Shown in pieces: positions 45,147-54,418 of a stretch of DNA of 64,000 nucleotides. The DNA is taken from contig NZ_CP029002.1 of the NCBI RefSeq assembly GCF_003073375.1, positions 234,001 through 298,000 of the forward strand. Direction: 5' to 3'. Below the pieces are notes generated by a model. The model was not told the origin of the DNA and made no database searches. It worked only from the letters and a program-made list of their open reading frames with translations. How positions within the stretch are numbered: the first letter of the stretch is position 1; the number at the start of each line of letters is the position of its first letter. The stretch comes from Lysinibacillus sp. 2017 (GTDB taxonomy: Bacteria > Bacillota > Bacilli > Bacillales_A > Planococcaceae). Both the position numbers and the translations under genes were made by a program.

Positions 45147-47154
45147 AAAAAAGGAAACAGTGAATGTGGAAGAATTGCATGAAACTCTGACACAAGAACA
45201 GCAACAGGAACTTTTAGAGAAATTTGATATTGAATCAAATCAACGTAACCCGCAAAACTTCATGAAATATGTCATTTACTTTGGGTTACTAGCATTTACA
45301 TTATTTCAAATGTATACAGCAATTTTTGGACAATTTCCAGCTCAAATTCAACGAACAGTCCACTTAGGGTTTGCTCTGACTTTCGTATTTTTATTATTCC
45401 CAGCAGCCCGTAAAGTTTCGAAAAGATCGATTCCATTTTATGATTATATTTTAGCGGTTATTGCAATTTTTGTAGGAAGTTATTGGGTACTTAATTATGA
45501 TCGTTTAGTTCAAAGTTTAGGGAAATTAGAAACATTAGACTTTTTTGTTGGACTCCTCGCAATTATTCTAGTTCTAGAAGCAGCGCGTCGTGCGGTAGGT
45601 TTACCAATTGCGATTATTGCTGGGGTATTTTTACTTTACGCATTCTTTGGTCCTTACATGCCAGACTTTATGGCACACCGTGGTCAAAGTTTAGATAGTA
45701 TTGTGAATTTAATGTACTTCTCAACGGATGGTATTTTAGGAACGCCTTTAGCAGTATCGTCAACATTTATCTTTGCATTCCTATTATTTGGAGCATTCCT
45801 TGTTAAAACAGGTGTTGGGGAATATTTCAATGATTTAGCAATTTCAATCGCAGGTAAGTTAGTCGGTGGACCTGCGAAAGTAGCAATTTTCTCGTCTGCC
45901 TTACAAGGAACAATCTCAGGAAGTTCAGTAGCGAATGTAGTTACTTCAGGATCTTATACGATACCAATGATGAAACGACTTGGTTACAATAAAAACTTCG
46001 CTGGGGCAGTAGAAGCAGCAGCATCAACAGGTGGTCAGTTAATGCCACCAATCATGGGTGCGGCAGCCTTTTTAATGGTAGAATTCATTGGACGCGGTAT
46101 TACATATTGGGATATCGCCAAAGCTGCTGCAATTCCAGCTTTACTGTACTTTACAGGAATTTGGATTATGACGCATTTTGAAGCAAAACGTTTAGGCCTA
46201 CGTGGTTTAACGGATGAAGAAATGCCAGATCGTTCACAGGTATTTAAAAAGATTTATTTATTAATTCCAATTGTTTTAATCATCGTAATCATGATGATGG
46301 GTGTACCGGTTATTCACTCAGCGCTTTATGGTATTTTAGCGTGTATTATTGTTGGGATTATCAATCCAGATGTAAAATTTGGTTTCAAAGAAATTATTGA
46401 TTCGATGGTAGAAGGCGCACGTTCAGCATTAGCGGTAGCTGCAGCAACTGCATGTGCTGGTATTATCGTAGGGGTAGTTGTTAAAACTGGTTTAGGTTTA
46501 TCATTAGCGAATAGCTTAGTTAAACTAGCAGGTGGTAGCATCATTATTACATTATTCTTCGTAATGATTGCATCGCTTATTTTAGGAATGGGCGCACCGA
46601 CAACAGCAAACTATGTTATTACGTCAACAATTGCGGCACCAGCGATTATAGCGTTACTTGCACCAGATGTAGCAGCAAGTGCAGCACCGATTATCGTTGT
46701 ATTATCTGCACACTTCTTCGTATTCTATTTCGGGATTATTGCAGATATAACGCCACCAGTTGCGCTCGCTGCATTTGCTGCCTCTGGTATTTCAGGCGGA
46801 GACCCGATTCGGACAGGTGTTAACTCAGCGAAGTTAGCGATTGCGGCATTCATTATTCCTTATATGATTGTATTCTCGCCAGCGTTACTGATGATTGACG
46901 TAACAATTGGGCAAATTATATGGGTAGTCTTTACGGCAATTTTGGGTATGCTTGCGATTGGTGCAGGGGTTATCGGCTTCTGGTACCGTCGAGTAAACTG
47001 GATCGAGCGCTTAGTATTAATTGGTGCTGGTTTAGCAATGATTTACCCAGAGTCACTTTCAGATACACTTGGTATAATCGTATTTGCGGGGATGTTCGTA
47101 TTCCAATTGATGACAAAAGACAAAAGTAATGACTCAAAAGTGGCCATTTCTTAA
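45139..47154 (+). CDS. Fused TRAP transporter permease (DctQ-DctM)
   Basis: 671 residues. A cytoplasmic acidic N-terminus is followed by about 18 membrane segments: a small DctQ-like portion, then the large DctM portion with the signature ALQGTISGSSVANVVTSGS and GMGAPTTANYVITS. Together with the TAXI binding lipoprotein it forms a sodium-driven secondary uptake system. AAAGGGG precedes ATG 45139 and the gene overlaps DUF1850. Confidence 0.93.
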   Translation: MTEKKETVNVEELHETLTQEQQQELLEKFDIESNQRNPQNFMKYVIYFGLLAFTLFQMYTAIFGQFPAQIQRTVHLGFALTFVFLLFPAARKVSKRSIPFYDYILAVIAIFVGSYWVLNYDRLVQSLGKLETLDFFVGLLAIILVLEAARRAVGLPIAIIAGVFLLYAFFGPYMPDFMAHRGQSLDSIVNLMYFSTDGILGTPLAVSSTFIFAFLLFGAFLVKTGVGEYFNDLAISIAGKLVGGPAKVAIFSSALQGTISGSSVANVVTSGSYTIPMMKRLGYNKNFAGAVEAAASTGGQLMPPIMGAAAFLMVEFIGRGITYWDIAKAAAIPALLYFTGIWIMTHFEAKRLGLRGLTDEEMPDRSQVFKKIYLLIPIVLIIVIMMMGVPVIHSALYGILACIIVGIINPDVKFGFKEIIDSMVEGARSALAVAAATACAGIIVGVVVKTGLGLSLANSLVKLAGGSIIITLFFVMIASLILGMGAPTTANYVITSTIAAPAIIALLAPDVAASAAPIIVVLSAHFFVFYFGIIADITPPVALAAFAASGISGGDPIRTGVNSAKLAIAAFIIPYMIVFSPALLMIDVTIGQIIWVVFTAILGMLAIGAGVIGFWYRRVNWIERLVLIGAGLAMIYPESLSDTLGIIVFAGMFVFQLMTKDKSNDSKVAIS

Positions 47155-47165
47155 TTGATTATGTA

Positions 47166-47206
47166 AAAGACGGAAAACTTCTTAACGGAACGTTTTTCGT
47201 CTTTTT
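47166..47206 (+). terminator. TRAP operon terminator
   Basis: AAAGACGGAAAAC / GTTTTTCGTCTTT followed by a T run. Confidence 0.88.
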
Positions 47207-47334
47207 ATATTGTTCTAAAAATGAGATGAGTTATATATCTTTTATGCATAAGTGATATATATACATTGCATCTAATTTAAAATCCTTGTATTATAAAAAT
47301 AATTAAAAATTCTGAATATTAAGGAGGGATGCAA

Positions 47335-47472
47335 ATGACATCAATTTTAAAATCGACGATGGCAACGTATTTATTGGATGAAGAGGTAGAGTTTGAAATG
47401 TTGGAGCAATTGGAAACGCAAGAAGTAGAACAGCGTACTCAATATCCAGAAGGTTTCTTTTCAAGCTTATAA
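47335..47472 (+). CDS. Small Glu-rich protein (45 residues)
   Basis: ATG 47335 has a near-perfect AAGGAGGG site (47321-47328). The product begins MTSILKSTMATYLLDEEVEF and ends in PEGFFSSL; 11 Glu or Asp, no membrane segment, family not recognised. Downstream another AAGGAG precedes a nine-codon frame (47484-47513) running into a terminator stem (47503-47552). Placed between the TRAP operon and an M20 amidohydrolase. The start signals make a real small gene likely. Confidence 0.55.
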   Translation: MTSILKSTMATYLLDEEVEFEMLEQLETQEVEQRTQYPEGFFSSL

Positions 47473-47502
47473 GGAGAATGAGGATGAATTGTATAATGTT
47501 GG

Positions 47503-47552
47503 AAGCGGCGTAACTCTAATCGAATCATTAGAGCTTATGTCGCTTTTGTTTT
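47503..47552 (+). terminator. Terminator or attenuator before the M20 gene
   Basis: AAGCGGCGTAACTCTAAT can pair with ATTAGAGCTTATGTCGCTT, followed by TTGTTTT. The 5' arm contains the end of a nine-codon frame (MNCIMLEAA). Confidence 0.75.
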
Positions 47553-47625
47553 GGGCAACTATTATGATGAAAGATTCATTTATACTGTATACTATAAGTA
47601 TCAAAAAATAGTCGAGGTGCGTTAC

Positions 47626-48738
47626 ATGCTAGTGGTTAAATCAATGGAAGAAATGGTTTATGAATGGTTCCATCATTTTCATGCGAATCCAGAAGTGAGC
47701 TGGAAAGAAGTAAATACAACAGAAAAATTAGCTCAAATTTTAGATAGTCTGCAAGTTCGTTATTCACGTTTTGAAGGAATAACAGGGCTTGTAGCGGAAA
47801 TAGGCGAGGGGAAAGAAGTCATTGCGGTACGTGCGGATATAGATGCATTGTGGCAAGAAGTAGACGGCGTCATGCAAGCGAATCATTCATGTGGTCATGA
47901 CGCAAACATGTCCATGGTTTTAGGAGCGCTTGTTGCATTAAAAGATCAGGAATTAAATAAGCGTATTCGCTTTATTTTCCAACCGGCAGAAGAAACGGGT
48001 GGCGGTGCGCTCTCAATGATTGAACGTGGGGTTATGCAAGAAGTAACACACTTATACGGCGTACATTTACGTCCTATCGAAGAACTACCACTTGGCAAAA
48101 TTGCACCAGCCATATACCATGGTGCCGCCGCATTTTTATCGGGAACCCTAACTGGTGTTGATGCACATGGTGCGCGTCCACATCAAGGAAATAATGCAAT
48201 TGATGTTGTTGTAGCCATTCAACAAATGTTAAAAAATATTTACATTAATCCATTTGACGTGTACTCAGCGAAACTAACGAAAATCGTTGCAGATGGAGGG
48301 AGCGTTAATATTATTCCAGGTAATGCAAGCTTTTCAATTGATGTACGTGCGCAAAAAAATGATGTACTTATGCAAGTACAACAAGTGATTGATAAAGGGT
48401 TAAAGCAAATTGGAGATATGTTTGAAATCGAGGTTGCTTGGCAATGGGTCGATATTACACCAGGTGCAGAAGTGTCAAAAGAAGCACTTCAAGTCGCAGG
48501 ACGTTCCATTGTTGAATCTTTAGGCAAATCGTATTTAGCACCAGCTGTTGTGACAGCAGGTAGTGACGACTTCCATTTCTATACGATTAAAAATCCAAAT
48601 CTAAAAGCAGCGATGATTGGTGTAGGGGCGAATTTAGCTCCTGGCTTACATCATCCAAAAATGACATTCGATCAAAAGGCTTTAATCGACGGCGCCAAAG
48701 TAGTTGCCATGACATTGAAGAATATGGCCAGTAAATAA
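47626..48738 (+). CDS. M20 family amidohydrolase/aminoacylase
   Basis: 370 residues. Metal-binding core ANHSCGHDANMSM (near residues 87-99), EE pair in FQPAEETGGG, a dimerisation domain (about 175-285) and C-terminal LAPGLHHPKMTFD. Similar to M20D hippurate hydrolase/N-acyl amino acid amidohydrolases that release amino acids from acyl or aryl conjugates. ATG 47626 is preceded by CGAGGTG; the longer frame from 47551 has no site. It is downstream of a terminator or attenuator. Confidence 0.87.
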   Translation: MLVVKSMEEMVYEWFHHFHANPEVSWKEVNTTEKLAQILDSLQVRYSRFEGITGLVAEIGEGKEVIAVRADIDALWQEVDGVMQANHSCGHDANMSMVLGALVALKDQELNKRIRFIFQPAEETGGGALSMIERGVMQEVTHLYGVHLRPIEELPLGKIAPAIYHGAAAFLSGTLTGVDAHGARPHQGNNAIDVVVAIQQMLKNIYINPFDVYSAKLTKIVADGGSVNIIPGNASFSIDVRAQKNDVLMQVQQVIDKGLKQIGDMFEIEVAWQWVDITPGAEVSKEALQVAGRSIVESLGKSYLAPAVVTAGSDDFHFYTIKNPNLKAAMIGVGANLAPGLHHPKMTFDQKALIDGAKVVAMTLKNMASK

Positions 48739-48799
48739 CATACAAACGATGTTGCACATATAAGTGTGGCATCGTTTTTTTAGTTGTGTACGTTTTTAT

Positions 48800-49543
48800 A
48801 GGTGGGGAAAAGGGATTGTCAGAGTTAGTCGTTTTTAATATAGGGTTTATGAAAGTGTATTGAGTTTTGGCAGGCTGGGCGCCCAGAGTCGCAAAGATAT
48901 GTTGCACATATCTGTACGACTCTTCTTTGCGCCTTGGACTAGGCCTGCCAATCACAGTATGGTCCATTGAATGTCTTTAAAAAAGGTAAGGCGCTGTTGC
49001 AAGCAAAGGCGCCGTTTGTTTAATAAAGCAATCCATTACATTTGGTGAAGAAAAGGGATTGTCAGAGTTAGTCGTTTTTTAATATAGGGTTTATGAAAGT
49101 GTATCGAGTTTTGGCGGGCTGGGCGCCCAGAGTCGCAAAGATATGTTGCACATATCTGTACGACTCTTCTTTGCGCCTTGGACTAGGCCTGCCAATCACA
49201 GTATGGTCCATTGAATGTCTTAAAAAAAGGTAAGGCGCTGTTGCAAGCAAAGGCGCCGTTTGTTTAATAAAGCAATCCATTACATTTGGTGAAGAAAAGG
49301 GATTGTCAGAGCTAGTCGTTTTTTAATATAGGGTTTATGAAAGTGTATCGAGTTTTGGCAGGCTGGGCGCCCAGAGTCGCAAAGATATGTTGCACATATC
49401 TGTACGACTCTTCTTTGCGCCTTGGACTAGGCCTGCCAATCACAGCATGGTCCATTGAATGTCTTTAAAAAAGGTAAGGCGCTGTTGCAAGCAAAGGCGC
49501 CATTCTTGTAATAAAGTGAATCCATTAGATTTGGTGAGAAAAC
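48800..49543. repeat. Repeat array 2, left arm: three near-identical tandem modules in minus orientation
   Basis: Period is 243-244 bp (GGGATTGTCAGAG at 48812, 49055 and 49299). Large hairpins lie at 48869-48949, 49113-49193 and 49357-49437. In the first, GGCAGGC / GCCTGCC, GGGCGC / GCGCCT, AGAGTCG / CGACTCT and AGATATGT / ACATATCT pair around a TGC loop. Each is followed by AAGGCGCTGTTGC ... GGCGCCG. Near identity implies recent tandem duplication or gene conversion. Confidence 0.9.
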
Positions 49544-49544
49544 A

Positions 49545-50520
49545 GGCGCCTTGCGTTAGCACAGCGCCTTTCCGTCTTTAAAAAATTTAGATACACCTTG
49601 TATGGGCGGGCTTTACACACAGCACAAAGAACATTTACAGAGTCTCTTGCAAAGAGGCTTTGTGAATGTGTGCTCCGCCTGCCAAATGACTACACCGATT
49701 TCTACTTTATTATAAGAAAGGATTACCTCAACAATATCTTTTCAAACCGTATAAAAATGATTCACCTTTAGGAATACCGGCGCCTTGCGTTAGCATAGCG
49801 CCTTACTGTATTAAAAAAGTATGAAAAGACACACTTTATATGGGCGGGCCTTACACAAAGCACGAAGAAAAGTCGCATAGATACGTGCAACGGATCTAGG
49901 TGACTTTGTGCTTAGCCCGCTCAAACGATACACCAAAATTGTATCTTTATTAAAAAAGAATTACTTAGACAGTAGCTTTTTATAAAAGGAATCCTGATAT
50001 AAGAAAACCAGCGCCTTGCGTTAGCACAGCGCCTTACTGTATTAAAAAAGTATGAAAAGACACACTTTATATGGGCGGGCCTTACACAAAGCACGAAGAA
50101 AAGTCGCATAGATACGTGCAACGGATCTAGGTGACTTTGTGCTTAGCCCGCTCAACTGGTACACCGAATAATCTCTATATTAGACATAAGAAATACTTTG
50201 ACAGTAGCTTTACTAACCTTATAAAGGGAATTCTCCATATAAAAAGATAGGCGCCTTGCGTTAGCACAGCGCCTTTCCGTTTTTAAAAAAATTTGAAGAG
50301 ATACACCTTGTATTGGCAGGCCTTACACACAGCACAAAGAACATTTGCGAAAGACTCTTGCAAAGAGGCTTTGTGAATGTGTGCTCCGCCTGCCAAATGA
50401 CTACACCGATTTCAACTTTATTAGAAGAATAAAGCATTCTGACAGTAGCTTTACTAACCTTATAAAAATGATTCTCCATATAAAAAAGGCGCCTACTACT
50501 GTAAGCACCTTATCAATCCT
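49545..50520. repeat. Repeat array 2, right arm: four modules in plus orientation plus a fragment
   Basis: Small hairpins GGCGCCTTGCGTTAGC ... GCGCC begin near 49545, 49779, 50010 and 50250 (period about 231-240 bp). The large hairpins at 49604-49683, 49843-49921, 50074-50152 and 50315-50394 alternate between two core types. Units 1 and 4 carry AGCACAAAGAACAT / TTTGTGAATGTGTGCT; units 2 and 3 carry TAGATaCGTgcaACGgATCTA. A leftover small hairpin follows at about 50487. Confidence 0.9.
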
Positions 50521-50535
50521 ATATTCAATTAAACG

Positions 50536-51243
50536 CTATTTAATCGGACAAAAACCACAAGGCATTAACCCTGGAATATCCTTCGAGAAACAGCAACTCT
50601 TACGAACAGGTTGATTAATTAGTGCAGAAGGACTTTTCCCACCCGTATAATTTAAAAACAACGATTTATCCGAGAAATAGCGCCACACATTTTTATTTTC
50701 GAGCATCTCCAAATCTTCAAATGCGCGGTCAGCAAATGCTGGATTTTCGAGCAATGTATGATAATGCCATAGCATATAGCCGAAAATATTTTCCCATAGA
50801 GTAAGTGGAGAAATCGACGTCGTTTTCCGTAATTGTGTAATAACGACAGACGTTTTATATAAAATATCCGTCATGACTCGCTCGCGTTCATCATCTTCTA
50901 CATAGCGGAAATCATTCGGATTAATATACATGCCAAGCGTGTGGATTCCAAACTCTTGAATAATGGCAAAACGAATATCCTCCGGTCTACCATCCCAAAT
51001 TTCATCGTATGTTGTTAGCATATAAAACTGCATCGCTACGAACATGCCGTAACGACGACCAAAATGGGAAATCGCCGCTGCTTCCGTTGCAGCGTTTGTG
51101 ACACCCATCATTAAATTGCGAAAATCGGTTAAATAAAAATCTTTATGCAAATTCGCGAGCGTAAATAATGGACGCTCTGGTTCTTCCGTAAAAATACTAT
51201 AGGAATTTAATTGACGAACTTGATCATATGAAAGTGCAGGCAT
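50536..51243 (-). CDS. FhuF-like (2Fe-2S) ferric siderophore reductase
   Basis: 235 residues. The body is helical and poorly conserved, but the C-terminus holds CC-x10-C-x2-C (CCFSKDIPGLMPCGFC), the unusual 2Fe-2S motif of FhuF-type ferric-siderophore reductases, which release iron from imported ferrisiderophores in the cytoplasm. AAAAGGTG upstream of ATG 51243. A Fur-boxed small RNA lies 560 bp away, so the locus has an iron theme. No Fur box is visible directly upstream of this gene. Confidence 0.75.
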   Translation of the reverse strand: MPALSYDQVRQLNSYSIFTEEPERPLFTLANLHKDFYLTDFRNLMMGVTNAATEAAAISHFGRRYGMFVAMQFYMLTTYDEIWDGRPEDIRFAIIQEFGIHTLGMYINPNDFRYVEDDERERVMTDILYKTSVVITQLRKTTSISPLTLWENIFGYMLWHYHTLLENPAFADRAFEDLEMLENKNVWRYFSDKSLFLNYTGGKSPSALINQPVRKSCCFSKDIPGLMPCGFCPIK

Positions 51244-51357
51244 TACGATCACCTTTTCTATAAAAATAATTGTGTACCTTAACTATAACATTTCTCTATG
51301 CAAACGAGTGGAAAAACGCTAAAATGAACAAAACAGATAAGAAAGGTTGGTTTTAGT

Positions 51358-51786
51358 ATGGCAAATCCGATTTCCGTTCCGCGTCCACTTGTACGTGTGA
51401 ATCAATGGACGATTTTTATTTCCGTCACTTTAACGTGGATTACAGGGCATTACTGGATTTTAGCAATACCACTTGTTGCAAATCTATTAGGAATTTTCAC
51501 TGGCTTTAATCCCATTATGCGTTTTGCAAAATTATTTTTGAAAAAAGATATGAATGCTTATATTCCAGAAGATGTACAGCAACAAAAATTTAATGCTACC
51601 ATAGCATGCATTTGCTTAGCTGGTGGGTTAATCGGATTCGTCCTTGATAGTCCAGCTATTTATTATCCCTTTACAATTATGGTCGCAGTCGCTTCATTTG
51701 TAGCGATATTAGGGTTTTGTGTCGGCTGCTTTATTCATTTTCAATGGAAACAATTCATGTATCGACGGGCACTAAAAAATTCATAA
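51358..51786 (+). CDS. DUF4395 membrane protein
   Basis: 142 residues with four hydrophobic segments (about 15-32, 34-50, 79-98, 102-124). N-terminal SVPRPLVRVNQWTIF and the GFCVGCFIHFQW segment with two cysteines match the DUF4395 family, often found with sulfurtransferase or thioredoxin-like genes. Function unknown. Start ATG 51358 with AAAGGTTGG. Divergent from the FhuF-like gene. Confidence 0.75.
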   Translation: MANPISVPRPLVRVNQWTIFISVTLTWITGHYWILAIPLVANLLGIFTGFNPIMRFAKLFLKKDMNAYIPEDVQQQKFNATIACICLAGGLIGFVLDSPAIYYPFTIMVAVASFVAILGFCVGCFIHFQWKQFMYRRALKNS

Positions 51787-51802
51787 ATTTTTTGGAAAGT
51801 TA

Positions 51803-51831
51803 TTGACAATGATAGCGATAATCATTATCAT
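51803..51831 (+). promoter_or_regulatory. Consensus sigma-A promoter with overlapping Fur box (small RNA locus 2)
   Basis: TTGACA (51803-51808), 17-bp spacer, TATCAT (51826-51831). CGATAATCATTATCA (51816-51830) matches the Fur 7-1-7 consensus at 13 of 14 positions and covers the -10. Confidence 0.8.
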
Positions 51832-51837
51832 TTAATT

Positions 51838-52061
51838 CGTAGTAAGAGCTTATTTGTAATTCAGTACAAGTAAGGGGAGCTTAACAACCTTTTCTCCAGG
51901 AGTTTGTTAGCTCACACGGCGTTCTAAACCCCCTCATTTAGAATGTAAATTTGACTTGTAGGTCAGACAACAAGTTTTTCACCCTTTATATTTTTCTTCC
52001 AAGTTTTTCTTCCTTTTTGGAAGGACTGCTACCCGTATCTAACTGAGATGCGGGTGTTTTT
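51838..52061 (+). ncRNA. Candidate Fur-controlled C/U-rich small RNA (locus 2)
   Basis: Predicted RNA of about 220 nt. Three hairpins show pyrimidine-rich loops. 51877-51913 (GAGC-TAACAA / TTGTTAGCTC) has loop CCTTTTCTCCAGGAGT. 51922-51943 (TTCTAAA / TTTAGAA) has loop CCCCCTCA. 51996-52023 (CTTCCAA / TTGGAAG) has loop GTTTTTCTTCCTTT. These loops are complementary to Shine-Dalgarno-like GGAG/GAGGGG sequences. An intrinsic terminator ends it. No good protein frame. Proposed to repress iron-rich protein synthesis as FsrA does; inference. Confidence 0.7.
52031..52061 (+). terminator. Terminator of small RNA locus 2
   Basis: ACCCGTATCT / AGATGCGGGT (one G-U) with loop AACTG, followed by GTTTTT. 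Confidence 0.88.
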
Positions 52062-52070
52062 ATGCTATGA

Positions 52071-52107
52071 AAAGGTTTCGTCTCATGATTATGTAGACGA
52101 AACCTTT
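52071..52107 (-). terminator. Terminator of the DMT transporter gene
   Basis: AAAGGTTTCGTCT / AGACGAAACCTTT stem overlapping the stop codon of the minus-strand gene. Confidence 0.75.
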
Positions 52108-53048
52108 AGTTTTTTACTCATTAAACTGGTGTGATGGCTATGTAATAACATGCCAATGATGATGATGCCTAGCCCGACTAATGCCATTGGTTGTGGTAAA
52201 GCGACATTTAATAAAATCATTTCACCGATCATCGCAAATAATACTTCAGTTGACTGTGTTGCTTCGACTGCTGCAAGTTTACCTTGATCTGTTCGTACGC
52301 GGTCAGTTGCGATAAAAAAGAGTGTTGTTGCGATAACACCGGAAGACACCGCAACAAGTAGTGACTGAAATAGTTGGTTTGTTGATGGTAGTCCGACAGT
52401 CACTAAGGCATAAATTGCAAGTAGTATCCAAACAGGTAGGGAGGCGATGGTCATTCCAAGAACACGTTGAAATGGATCGACGCGCCCACCGCAAACTTCC
52501 ATTATTTTTCGATTGCCAAGTGGATAGGCAAATGCAGCAACGGCAACCGGTAAAATACCAAGCAACAAACTTCCTGTAGAAACGCTCTTCGCTTGTGGAA
52601 TTTGAATGAGTAAAATACCGACTAAAATAATGCCTGAAATCGCGAGTGAAATGAGTGGGACTTTCGCGCGTACCGGTTTTCCTGCAATGACTGTTATGAA
52701 TAAAGGCGCAAGGAGTACTCCTGCTACAATCGTAAATTGCCAAGTGCCAGAAACAAGCCAACCCGGCCCAAATGCTGCTGCAAATGTTAACGGTGCATAA
52801 AATAATACGAAGCCAACGAAGCTCCAAAGTAACCATAAATAAGGTTTAGCCTTCATTTCATTTGCCATATTACGAAAGCCGCCTTTTCCACGCATTGCCA
52901 CGATGATGATCAAAAAGGGCAACATAAAGAAGTAACGAAGAGAAGAACTCCAAAGCCAGCTGCCACCTTCTAATTCCATTGAATGATTTAAAACGAAGGT
53001 AACCGCGAAAAAAAGTGCGGCTAAAATACCAATACAAATCTCCTTCAT
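52089..53048 (-). CDS. DMT-superfamily exporter (multidrug resistance efflux/EmrE-like)
   Basis: 319 residues with ten predicted membrane segments in two EamA-like halves. KEICIGILAALFFAVTFVLN at the start and the LAAVEATQSTEVLFAMIGEM segment are typical of the DMT multidrug-resistance efflux group. Substrate unknown. AGGGGATGCGC upstream of ATG 53048. Single gene. Confidence 0.82.
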   Translation of the reverse strand: MKEICIGILAALFFAVTFVLNHSMELEGGSWLWSSSLRYFFMLPFLIIIVAMRGKGGFRNMANEMKAKPYLWLLWSFVGFVLFYAPLTFAAAFGPGWLVSGTWQFTIVAGVLLAPLFITVIAGKPVRAKVPLISLAISGIILVGILLIQIPQAKSVSTGSLLLGILPVAVAAFAYPLGNRKIMEVCGGRVDPFQRVLGMTIASLPVWILLAIYALVTVGLPSTNQLFQSLLVAVSSGVIATTLFFIATDRVRTDQGKLAAVEATQSTEVLFAMIGEMILLNVALPQPMALVGLGIIIIGMLLHSHHTSLMSKKLKVSST

Positions 53049-53098
53049 TGCGCATCCCCTTAGTTAAAAGAATATTCTGATATTATTTTATAAAAAAA

Positions 53099-53120
53099 CG
53101 GAGTGAATGGAATCACTCCG
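53099..53120 (-). terminator. pepT terminator
   Basis: CGGAGTGA / TCACTCCG followed by TTTTTTTA on the minus strand. Confidence 0.9.
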
Positions 53121-53146
53121 GAAAAATAATTTTAGCGCTTTTGATG

Positions 53147-54373
53147 TTAGTTACGTTGTTCGAAAAGTTGAACCATCTCGATGATCACTTCTGTTGCTTT
53201 TTCCATCGTTTCGCCTGATACGAATTCGAATTTACCATGCATGTTTTCGCCACCAGCGAAGATGTTTGGTGTTGGTAAGCCCATGTAAGAAAGTTGAGAA
53301 CCATCTGTACCACCACGGATTGGTTCAACAATTGGTGTAATATCGAATTTTGTGAATGCCTCTTTTACGATATCCACGATTTCCATAACGGGTTGGATTT
53401 TTTCGCCCATGTTGTAATATTGGTCATCGATTTGAACAGTAATCGCATCCTCACCATATTTTGCTTGCATGTCTTTTCCGACTTTTGCCATGAATGCTTT
53501 TTTCTCTTCGAATTTTGCGCGGTCATGGTCACGGATAATGTATGACATGGTTGTTTCTTCGATGCCACCGTCAAAATGCATTAAGTGGATGAAGCCTTCG
53601 TAGCCATCTGTTTTTTCTGGTACAGCATCTTTAGGCATTTCGTTTTGGAACGCGATCGCCGTTGTAATTGAGTTCACCATTTTATCTTTTGCAGAACCTG
53701 GGTGGATGTTTGTGCCACGAGTTGTGACTTTAACACCGGCAGCATTGAAGCTTTCAAATTGTAATTCACCAAGTGGACCGCCATCCATTGTGTAGGCGTA
53801 ATCTGCACCGAATTTTTCCACGTCGAATTTATGTGGACCACGGCCGATTTCTTCATCTGGTGTGAAGGCTACGCGGATTTTTCCGTGTTTAATCGAAGGA
53901 TTATTCACTAAGAACTCCATTGCTGTCATAATTTCTGCAATACCCGCTTTGTCGTCTGCACCAAGTAGTGTATTACCGTCAGTCGTAATTAATGTTTGGC
54001 CAACATAATTTTTTAAGTTCGGGAAGTAGTCTGGTGCCATGATTAAGCCGTTTTTAAGAGTAATGGCTTCGCCGTCATAGTTATCGATACGTTGTGGCTG
54101 AACATTCGTGCCTGTGTAATCTGTTGTTGTATCAACGTGTGCTAAAAAGCCGATTGTTGGCACGGTCTTGTCTGTATTTGATTCAAGTGTTGCGAAAAGG
54201 TAGCCGTTTTCATCTAACGTAATCTCCGTTAAACCAACTTCAGCTAATTCGTCTTTTAATACGTTTAAAAGATCAAATTGCTTCATTGTTGAAGGGGTTG
54301 TATTTGAATTGAAATCTGATTGTGTGTCAATTTTTGCATAGCGAACTAAACGTTCGATTACTTTTTCTTTCAT
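53147..54373 (-). CDS. pepT: Peptidase T (tripeptide aminopeptidase)
   Basis: 408-residue M20B metallopeptidase that removes N-terminal residues from tripeptides. Zinc ligands in [21 protein letters not shown] and TPDEEIGRG; the typical [17 protein letters not shown] run follows. The N-terminus [19 protein letters not shown] and length match PepT. ATG 54373 with AGGAGGCC upstream. YhhN-like gene lies 45 bp upstream on the same strand, possibly cotranscribed. Confidence 0.95.
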   Translation of the reverse strand: MKEKVIERLVRYAKIDTQSDFNSNTTPSTMKQFDLLNVLKDELAEVGLTEITLDENGYLFATLESNTDKTVPTIGFLAHVDTTTDYTGTNVQPQRIDNYDGEAITLKNGLIMAPDYFPNLKNYVGQTLITTDGNTLLGADDKAGIAEIMTAMEFLVNNPSIKHGKIRVAFTPDEEIGRGPHKFDVEKFGADYAYTMDGGPLGELQFESFNAAGVKVTTRGTNIHPGSAKDKMVNSITTAIAFQNEMPKDAVPEKTDGYEGFIHLMHFDGGIEETTMSYIIRDHDRAKFEEKKAFMAKVGKDMQAKYGEDAITVQIDDQYYNMGEKIQPVMEIVDIVKEAFTKFDITPIVEPIRGGTDGSQLSYMGLPTPNIFAGGENMHGKFEFVSGETMEKATEVIIEMVQLFEQRN

Positions 54374-54418
54374 AAGAAAAGGCCTCCTAAAAATATGTTG
54401 CTCTTATTGTACCACTTT

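Noticed and set aside
48812-50520. CRISPR array or integron attC array
   Set aside because: Repeats are about 240 bp with no short repeat/unique spacer pattern and no cas genes. There is no integrase and no gene cassettes between the palindromes, and attC end motifs are not seen.
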